Origin: an uncultured Rickettsiales bacterium
GTDB taxonomy: Bacteria; Pseudomonadota; Alphaproteobacteria; Rickettsiales; UBA1997
Assembly: GCA_948744995.1 (NCBI GenBank)
Contig: CAPZCD010000014.1
Span: 1 to 19,837 of the forward strand
DNA: 19,837 nucleotides
Direction of reading: 5' to 3'
Each line of letters begins with the position of its first letter. The stretch's first letter is position 1. Positions 7,321-13,409 of the stretch are shown here, piece after piece. Made by a program: the position numbers and the translations under genes. The notes below the pieces were generated by a model. That model did not search any database. It had not been told where the DNA came from and saw only the letters and a list, made by a program, of their open reading frames with translations.

Positions 7321-8748
7321 TCATAAATCACCCTCTTTGATAGCTGCCAAAACCGAATTATAAAAACTTTTTAGTACTTTGTCATTGCTATGATTTAATT
7401 TATCCAACATATCTTTAAATTCTTTGTTAAAATTCTCATTTTTTATATTATTTTTAACAAAATTATAAATTTTCTCCAGAGTTTTACATATTTCTTTTTT
7501 CCTACTGGCATCAGCGTCTTTGTCTATAAACTCTTCCTTAAGAATTTTTTCAAAATCCTTTCTTATTTTTTTATCAATAGGTTTTTTGGTAATTTTTTCT
7601 ACTATATTCAGTAGAAAATTAGTTGCTATATCACTATAAATTTCATTTTGCCAAGTTATAACCTTAACATCTTTTATTTTGTTATTATCAAATAAAATAT
7701 ACATTCTAGATTGAGCGGCAGGAAGTAAACCAGAGTGCGAAAAAAACTTAGTATTTTCTCTTTCATTGATATAAATTCCTAATGAATATCTAGATTTAGT
7801 TGCTATACCTGAATATTCAATCGCTTCATTGACTATAAATGATTCATAAAATTCTTTTGCTTCTTTATTTTTATCATCCGGAATTAAATTATTACTATTA
7901 CCTAAAATGAAGTTTCCAAGTTGTTCCGCATATATTTTTAGAGCATTAGTTGTAGCACATAATGAACCTGAACCATTATCGATAAACCCAAGAGAATAAA
8001 CACCTTCAGTCTCATTAATTTCATCTAGGGTTATCCACGTATAATTTATTGGAAATCTAGTTCTATCTTTATATGGGACCTCGTAAAAGGGCATTATTTT
8101 ATCCTCTAGTTTTAATGGTTTTAATATTCTATCTCTAATTTCCTCAAAAAAATCTTTTTTGTCACTCATTAATCCCATTAGCTCATATAAAAGAAGAAAA
8201 GCATCATTATTGTAAATAAATTTGCCTCTTTTTTCCCTATCAATTTTTAATTCAGTTCCAAATTGCTTTAGAAATAAATCTGTATTCGTTACATATCCTT
8301 CTTTGCTAAATGGTGTACCATCATCTAATCTTTTAAACATACTTGGATTTCTAGCCTTTGATAACTCAAATATTTTAGGAGAAAAAATATATTCTTCTTC
8401 TTTAATTCTAGTTATACCAGAAATATGCCCGGCTAATTCTCTTAAGGTTAAACTTGCAAAATCTTCGTTTTTTTCGCATAGATTTAGCCATTTTTTAATT
8501 TTTTCTAATTTCCTTTTTTTCGCTGTAGTTTTTCTATTTAATAGCAGCTTTTTAATTGTTATATCACTGGCTTTTTTGTTGTTTAATAGATATTTATTAT
8601 TATCATCAATGAAAAATAGAGCATCCCCTAATCCTGTAAAGGATTTATTGATACTAGCGATGGGTGAAATTAAATCCCCACCTTTTTCTGGAATTTGATA
8701 TTCTTGGCAAATTTCTGGCGGTGCCAGGTAGTTTGCTATAGTTTCCAT
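7321..8748 (-). CDS. Serine hydrolase, beta-lactamase / DD-peptidase fold
   Basis: 475 residues. The fold's motifs appear in order: SINK (Ser32, Lys35; S-x-x-K nucleophile and base), LRELAGHISG (the LLsHtSG block), YNN (Tyr179, Asn181; Y-x-N), GSGSLCATTNALKIY (the GGl-s-a-Dla block) and HSG (His338-Gly340; equivalent of K/H-T/S-G). This fits the class C / Pfam beta-lactamase family, whose members include DD-peptidases, D-amino-acid peptidases and esterases. Substrate cannot be told. No signal peptide precedes Ser32, so the product should be cytoplasmic unless exported by another route. The last ~90 residues are charged and helical, beyond the usual domain. GGAT about 8 bp before the ATG is a weak ribosome-binding site. 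The region between Lys35 and residue 120 has a Lys-rich insert. Confidence 0.85.
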   Translation of the reverse strand: METIANYLAPPEICQEYQIPEKGGDLISPIASINKSFTGLGDALFFIDDNNKYLLNNKKASDITIKKLLLNRKTTAKKRKLEKIKKWLNLCEKNEDFASLTLRELAGHISGITRIKEEEYIFSPKIFELSKARNPSMFKRLDDGTPFSKEGYVTNTDLFLKQFGTELKIDREKRGKFIYNNDAFLLLYELMGLMSDKKDFFEEIRDRILKPLKLEDKIMPFYEVPYKDRTRFPINYTWITLDEINETEGVYSLGFIDNGSGSLCATTNALKIYAEQLGNFILGNSNNLIPDDKNKEAKEFYESFIVNEAIEYSGIATKSRYSLGIYINERENTKFFSHSGLLPAAQSRMYILFDNNKIKDVKVITWQNEIYSDIATNFLLNIVEKITKKPIDKKIRKDFEKILKEEFIDKDADASRKKEICKTLEKIYNFVKNNIKNENFNKEFKDMLDKLNHSNDKVLKSFYNSVLAAIKEGDL

Positions 8749-8818
8749 ATTTGTTCATCCAACTATAAAAGGTGATTTAATTAAATAAGTCTTTTCTTTA
8801 AAATCAATAAGAAGATTT

Positions 8819-8844
8819 CTAATAATATTGTTTAATATTACTAG
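8819..8844 (-). promoter_or_regulatory. Hairpin in the upstream region of the serine hydrolase gene
   Basis: Eleven-bp arms (8819-8829, 8834-8844) with a 4-base loop. Read on the minus strand every position pairs if one G-U is allowed; on the plus strand the same position is an A-C mismatch. This favours a role in minus-strand RNA, 71 bp upstream of the ATG at 8748. Mechanism unknown. Confidence 0.4.
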
Positions 8845-8884
8845 AGAACTATATAATTTCTTTTACAGTAACTCTACCTCCAAT

Positions 8885-8912
8885 TTGACATATAAAAGCA
8901 AAAGCATACCAT
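8885..8912 (+). promoter_or_regulatory. Candidate pheT promoter
   Basis: Perfect TTGACA (8885-8890), 16-bp spacer, weak TACCAT (8907-8912). It predicts a short leader of about 20 bases before the ATG at 8939. No Shine-Dalgarno is visible. Confidence 0.4.
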
Positions 8913-8938
8913 AGTAGCAGATTGTCACAAACAAAAAC

Positions 8939-11344
8939 ATGAAATTTACTTTATCTTGGCTAAAAGAATATTTAGAAACAGAAGCTACTTTAGACGAAAT
9001 TACCGATACCCTAAACAAAATAGGGTTAGAAGTTGATGATGTATTGGACAGAAAATCAGAACTGAAGGATTTTAATTGCGTTATAATAGAAGAATGTATA
9101 AAACATCCAAATTCGGATCATTTGCACCTATGTCAAGTTAGATATAGCAACAACAGAGAGCCAATTACCATAGTTTGTGGAGCTCCAAATGCCAGATCCG
9201 GTTTAAAAACAATATTGGCACCCGTAGGTTCAAAATTACCAAATGGTATGGAAATAAAAAAGAGTAAAATTAGAGGTATAGAAAGTAATGGAATGCTATG
9301 TTCCGAAAAGGAGCTTGGGTTAGGCGAAAATCATGAAGGTATAATAGAAATTGATAGTCAAGTTGAAATTGGTACAAATTTATCCACAATTTTTGGTCTC
9401 GATGATCCCGTAATAGAGATTTCCATAACACCAAATAGGGGCGACTGCCTTGGAGTTTATGGTATAGCTAGAGATCTAGCTTGCGCTAATTTAGGGGTGC
9501 TAAAGAAAATTGAAAAACCAAAAATAAAAAAATCTTTTGAAAGTAAAATTCAGTTGAATGTAACTGATAAAAATTGCCCGGTGTTTTATTTTAGAGAAAT
9601 AAAGAATTTAAAAAATTGTGAATCACCAGAATGGCTAAAAAATAGGCTAAAATCAATTGATATTAACCCTAAAAATGCTTTAGTTGACATAGTAAACTAC
9701 GTTATGTTTTCCTTTAATAAGCCGTTGCATTGTTATGATGCATCAAAAATTAATGGTTCATTGAAGGTAGAATCTGCCGATGGAGGTGAAAATTTTACCG
9801 ATCTTTTTAATAAAAAATACACTCTAAATAAAGATGTAACTATCATAAAAGATGACAAAAAAATATTGTGTCTTGGAGGAATAATAGGTGCTGAATGTAG
9901 CTGTAGCTCCTTAGATACGACTAATGTTTTAGTTGAATCTGCTATATTTGATGCAATAAATGTTGCCAAAAACAGTAAAAAATTGAATATACAAACCGAT
10001 TCAAAATATAGATTTGAAAGAGGTAGTGATTATGACACGGTTGAATTTGCGCTAGATTATGCTTGTCAGCTAATATTAGATATTTGTGGTGGAGAGGCTA
10101 GCGAATTGGTAAAATATGAAGAAAAGGATTATAAGAATTCGATAACAAAATTTATAGATATCAGTCTGGATGATGTGGAAAAGTTACTTGGAATTAAAAT
10201 ACCAGAAGAAGATATTATAAATATTCTAAAAAAACATGAATATAAGATAACTAGAAAGTATAATAATCTACGTTTGGAGGTTCCAAACTACAAAAATAAT
10301 ATAATTTGTAAAGAGGATGTAATTGACGATATCATAAGAATCTATGGTTACGATAAATTGAAAAATGAAGACTTTTTAGATAATAAACTCTTTATAAAAG
10401 AAGGTAATCTGTTTGTTAAAAAGTTTGAAGAAAAGCTATATAAAATTAGACAAACTCTTGTTTCTAATGGTTTAATTGAAGTTATCAGTTATTCATTTTT
10501 AAAACGAGAAGATAATGCTTTATTTGCTGAAACCAAGGATGAACTAGATGTACTTAATCCCATAACGTTTGATTTGTCATATATGAGACAAAGTTTACTG
10601 CCAAATATACTCAATATAATTGCTAAAAATAAAAATCGTGGTTATGAAAATATATCATTTTTTGAAATTGGGAATGTTTTTAATGAATGTAAGATAGATA
10701 GTGAAAATACAGTTATTTGTGGTGTTAGACAGGGTAAATATAAAGTTAAAGATCCTTACAATGAAACTAGAGATTTTGATATTTATGATGTAAAAAAGGA
10801 TTTGTTTGATATATGTAGCGTTTTTGGAATTACTGGAAATAAACTTATGATCAGCAAAAATACGCCAAATTACTATCATAAGGGTAGAAGTGGCAGCATT
10901 TATATGGGAGGTATATTGATCGGCTATTTTGGGGAATTGCATCCAAGTATATCTGAATATTTCAATCTGAAAAAACCCGTAGTATTTGAATTTTTTGCTG
11001 ATAAGCTGCCATCTAAGCTGTTCTTAGAAAATAAAATAAAGGGAGCGTTTGTTGCAAATGATTTGCCAAAAGTTGATAGAGATTTCGCTTTCTTTGTGGA
11101 TAAAGATGTAGAAATTGCTTCGATTGTGCGAGATATTTATTCGGTTGATAAGAAACTTATAGATAATGTTTTTTTGTTTGATGTTTATACTGAAAGTTCT
11201 AGTTCCGATAATAAATCAATTGGAATAAATGTAAGTTTTCAACCAAAATTAAAAACTTTGACGAAGGATGAAATAAATTCTGTTGCTGATGCTATTGTGA
11301 ATCTTGTTTGCGAGAAGTATAACGCAGTTTTGAGGGATAAATAA
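8939..11344 (+). CDS. pheT: Phenylalanine-tRNA ligase beta subunit
   Basis: 801 residues, the normal length for bacterial PheT. With PheS it forms the alpha2-beta2 enzyme that charges tRNA-Phe in the cytoplasm. The start MKFTLSWLKEYL is family-typical. The EMAP-type tRNA-binding domain covers ~39-150 (HPNSDHLHLCQV, IVCGAPN, KSKIRGIESNGMLCSEKELG). The B3/B4 editing domain is ~210-375 (NPKNALVDIVNYVMF, KYRFERGSD), B5 ~405-472, the catalytic-like core ~480-690 (LPNILNIIAKNKNRG, FFEIGNVF), and the ferredoxin-like anticodon-binding domain ~706-800 (DLPKVDRDFAFFVD, LFDVYTE, KTLTKDEI). pheS is not upstream: the neighbour is a divergent serine hydrolase, so the usual pheST operon is broken here. Confidence 0.98.
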   Translation: MKFTLSWLKEYLETEATLDEITDTLNKIGLEVDDVLDRKSELKDFNCVIIEECIKHPNSDHLHLCQVRYSNNREPITIVCGAPNARSGLKTILAPVGSKLPNGMEIKKSKIRGIESNGMLCSEKELGLGENHEGIIEIDSQVEIGTNLSTIFGLDDPVIEISITPNRGDCLGVYGIARDLACANLGVLKKIEKPKIKKSFESKIQLNVTDKNCPVFYFREIKNLKNCESPEWLKNRLKSIDINPKNALVDIVNYVMFSFNKPLHCYDASKINGSLKVESADGGENFTDLFNKKYTLNKDVTIIKDDKKILCLGGIIGAECSCSSLDTTNVLVESAIFDAINVAKNSKKLNIQTDSKYRFERGSDYDTVEFALDYACQLILDICGGEASELVKYEEKDYKNSITKFIDISLDDVEKLLGIKIPEEDIINILKKHEYKITRKYNNLRLEVPNYKNNIICKEDVIDDIIRIYGYDKLKNEDFLDNKLFIKEGNLFVKKFEEKLYKIRQTLVSNGLIEVISYSFLKREDNALFAETKDELDVLNPITFDLSYMRQSLLPNILNIIAKNKNRGYENISFFEIGNVFNECKIDSENTVICGVRQGKYKVKDPYNETRDFDIYDVKKDLFDICSVFGITGNKLMISKNTPNYYHKGRSGSIYMGGILIGYFGELHPSISEYFNLKKPVVFEFFADKLPSKLFLENKIKGAFVANDLPKVDRDFAFFVDKDVEIASIVRDIYSVDKKLIDNVFLFDVYTESSSSDNKSIGINVSFQPKLKTLTKDEINSVADAIVNLVCEKYNAVLRDK

Positions 11345-11489
11345 AAATTTTATTATTTTTTTGGATGTAGTAATTTTAATTGCTTAAGATATGATGGTTA
11401 CAACTACTATACATAATTATGTATTTTGTTTCTTGATTGCAAATAACCTCTAAAAATGCCAGAAATTAGAAATTAAACCTTAATTTTTT

Positions 11490-11540
11490 ATTAAACAGGT
11501 ATAAAATCTTTCAAAAATATAGAAATTATACTTGTTTAAT
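11490..11540 (+). repeat. Inverted repeat, 15-bp stem, 21-base loop
   Basis: Arms 11490-11504 and 11526-11540. Fourteen pairs are Watson-Crick and one is G-U when read on the plus strand, so all 15 positions pair in RNA. The inside can add a small TTTC/GAAA stem. No T-run follows, so it is not a standard terminator. It could be an RNA structure or a remnant small element. Confidence 0.5.
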
Positions 11541-11730
11541 AGCAAGCTTAGTAGCAAATATTATTAAACCTTGAAAAGGTTATTATATTTTTTACATTAA
11601 AAGAGGTATTTATTCATATTTTAATATATTTTTTATGACAAAAACAAGATTGGGGTTATTACAAATAGATTTATTTTCTTATTTTCTTATAATATTTTCA
11701 GCAAATTATTTTTAATTAACTTTTTAATAT

Positions 11731-11818
11731 TCCATAAAGTCGACTGAAAAAATGTAAATAAAAACATAAAATCATTTGTATAAATGTAATATTATCCATA
11801 AAGTCATTTGATATATGT
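11731..11818 (+). repeat. Three direct repeats with exact 32-bp spacing upstream of the AAA ATPase gene
   Basis: Units start at 11731, 11763 and 11795. Shared pattern: (TC)CATAAA(G/A)TC, three variable bases, TG, then an A/T-rich gap and ATGT; units 2 and 3 also share CATTTG. Thirty-two bp is about three helical turns, so bound proteins would lie on one face. The array ends about 50 bp upstream of the likely transcription start near 11870. Confidence 0.6.
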
Positions 11819-11879
11819 GTTGATTTTTAATTTTAATCCATCATGATTTAGTTATATTATAATATTTTTAATTTAAATT

Positions 11880-13193
11880 ATGTACAGAGAGATATTCAAA
11901 AAATTAGGAGAGTGGAAAAAAGAAAATAGTAGGAAACCTTTAATTATAGAAGGAGCAAGACAAGTTGGTAAAACTTGGGTTATGAAAGAATTTGGGAGAA
12001 TGACATATAAAGATAATGTTATTTATATAAATTTTGATAAAAATAGAGAATTTGATGGTTTATTTAGTGATAATCTGGAACCACAAAAAATAATAGACAG
12101 ATTAGGCGTTATACTAAATAAAAAAATCACAGAACAGACTCTTATTTTGTTTGATGAAATTCAGGAATGTCCAAGAGCTTTGACTTCACTAAAATATTTT
12201 AGTGAAGAAACTAATTATCAAATTATTTGTGCTGGTAGTTTTCTTGGTATAGCTTTACACAAAGGAACATCTTTTCCAGTGGGTAAAGTAGAATTTTTGA
12301 ATCTATATCCTATGAATTTTAATGAATTTTTAATGGCTAATGGAGAAGAAAAAATAGTAACGGCAATGGAATTACAAGATTTCGAATTGATAAAAGTATT
12401 TAAAAAAGATTTAGAAGAATACTTAAAATTATATTTTTATATAGGTGGTATGCCGGAAATAGTTAAAGATTATATAGAAAATAAAAATTTACAAAAAGTT
12501 AAAGAAATACAAAAAATTATACTTGAATCCTACGAAAGTGATTTTTCAAAGCATACGGAAAAGAATGTATTTCCCAGAATGTTGGATTTATGGCATTCAG
12601 TTCCGAGTCAATTGGCAAAAGAAAATAAAAAATTTATATATAAAAATATAAAAGAAGGAGCTAGAGCTAGAGAATATGAAGTTGCTATGCAATGGTTAAA
12701 TGATTGTAGATTAATAGCTAGGGTGGAAAATATTACCAAAGCAGCATTGCCGCTAACTGCCTATATTAATCCTTCAAGTTTTAAGCTTTTCTTTGTAGAT
12801 ATAGGTTTGTTATCTGCTATGTTACCATTAAATTATAGTTTAATATTTAGTAGTAATGATATTTTAAAGAATTATAAAGGTGCCCTTACAGAACAATTTG
12901 TTCTTCAGGAATTAAAATGTTTAAATGATAAATCAAATAGGGAAATTTTAATAAACTATTGGAGCAAAGAAAGAGGAATGGCAGAAGTTGATTTTGTTAT
13001 TCAGAAAAATAATCACATAATACCTATTGAAGTAAAAGCAACTGTTAATTTACAGGCAAAAAGTTTGAAAACTTATGATGAAATTTTTAAACCGGAGGTT
13101 ATGATTAGAACATCTTTGGCAGATTATAAAAAAACAGATAATTTAGTTGATGTTCCTTTGTATATTATGAGAAAATTTGTTGAAAGACTGTAA
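11880..13193 (+). CDS. AAA-type ATPase with DUF4143 / PD-(D/E)XK-like C-terminal domain
   Basis: 437 residues (COG1373-type ATP-binding protein). Walker A is GARQVGKT (residues 25-32, Lys31); Walker B is LILFDEIQE (Asp92, Glu93). A sensor-type CAGSF follows, then LYPMNFNEFL and YFYIGGMPEIV, typical of the family. The C-terminal DUF4143 region has LFFVDIGLLSAML, then YWSKERGMAEVDFVI...IPIEVKA, where Asp371, Glu384 and Lys386 form a PD-(D/E)XK-like arrangement; whether it is an active nuclease cannot be told. The family is scattered across bacteria and archaea and its role is poorly known. No Shine-Dalgarno. A TATAAT at 11858 implies a very short leader. The three iterated repeats upstream suggest specific regulation. 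Confidence 0.92.
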   Translation: MYREIFKKLGEWKKENSRKPLIIEGARQVGKTWVMKEFGRMTYKDNVIYINFDKNREFDGLFSDNLEPQKIIDRLGVILNKKITEQTLILFDEIQECPRALTSLKYFSEETNYQIICAGSFLGIALHKGTSFPVGKVEFLNLYPMNFNEFLMANGEEKIVTAMELQDFELIKVFKKDLEEYLKLYFYIGGMPEIVKDYIENKNLQKVKEIQKIILESYESDFSKHTEKNVFPRMLDLWHSVPSQLAKENKKFIYKNIKEGARAREYEVAMQWLNDCRLIARVENITKAALPLTAYINPSSFKLFFVDIGLLSAMLPLNYSLIFSSNDILKNYKGALTEQFVLQELKCLNDKSNREILINYWSKERGMAEVDFVIQKNNHIIPIEVKATVNLQAKSLKTYDEIFKPEVMIRTSLADYKKTDNLVDVPLYIMRKFVERL

Positions 13194-13207
13194 GATTTCA
13201 AAGTCAT

Positions 13208-13336
13208 GAGTCTGGTCTATATTTCTTGAAAACATCTTTGAAATTAATTGAAGGACCAATAAAAAATAGTATAGAGGAAATCTATTAAGTAATATTAAAT
13301 TATTAATAATATAATTAAGAAATAGAGATCAGAGCC
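13208..13336. repeat. Inverted-repeat-bounded element (about 129 bp), MITE-like
   Basis: Arms of 22 bp at 13208-13229 and 13315-13336 match at 17 of 22 positions as an inverted repeat (core TCTGGTCT...ATTTCTT). A third copy of the arm lies at 19812-19833 and matches the right arm (inverted) at 19 of 22. This makes a dispersed element family likely. No target-site duplication is obvious. Confidence 0.45.
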
Positions 13337-13355
13337 AAAACTATTAACCAATATC

Positions 13356-13385
13356 TTGACAAAAATTATCATAGTTTCATAATAT
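13356..13385 (+). promoter_or_regulatory. Promoter of the double-Ddl gene
   Basis: TTGACA (13356-13361), 18-bp spacer, TAATAT (13380-13385). Predicted start is near 13392, giving a leader of about 18 bases to the ATG at 13410. It lies 20 bp beyond the right arm of the inverted-repeat element. Confidence 0.6.
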
Positions 13386-13409
13386 ATTTATTATCATTTT
13401 ATCATTAGT

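Larger units (their letters stand above)
11345..11879. other. Intergenic region pheT to AAA ATPase (535 bp)
   Basis: No convincing gene. Contents: a 16-bp perfect palindrome ATACATAATTATGTAT (11409-11424), a long hairpin (11490-11540), a short stem AACCTT-GAA-AAGGTT followed by a T-rich run (11567-11581), three 32-bp-spaced direct repeats (11731-11818) and a TATAAT hexamer (11858-11863) ten or so bases before the likely transcription start of the next gene. Confidence 0.65.

Noticed and set aside
8222..8698. 158-codon ORF opposite the serine hydrolase
   Set aside because: Lies wholly antisense to a gene with all its catalytic motifs; its hydrophobic composition mirrors Lys/Glu-rich coding on the other strand.
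11345..11366. Terminator immediately after pheT
   Set aside because: The AATAAAA/TTTTATT symmetry leaves only a one-base centre and an A-T-only stem; too weak to call.
11635..11715. 26-codon ORF (MTKTRLGLLQID...) in the spacer before the AAA ATPase
   Set aside because: Hydrophobic and short, but with no Shine-Dalgarno, no clear promoter and no way to judge conservation.
11731..11818. CRISPR array
   Set aside because: Three units at a 32-bp period leave no room for a repeat plus a spacer, and the units are degenerate; no cas gene is present.
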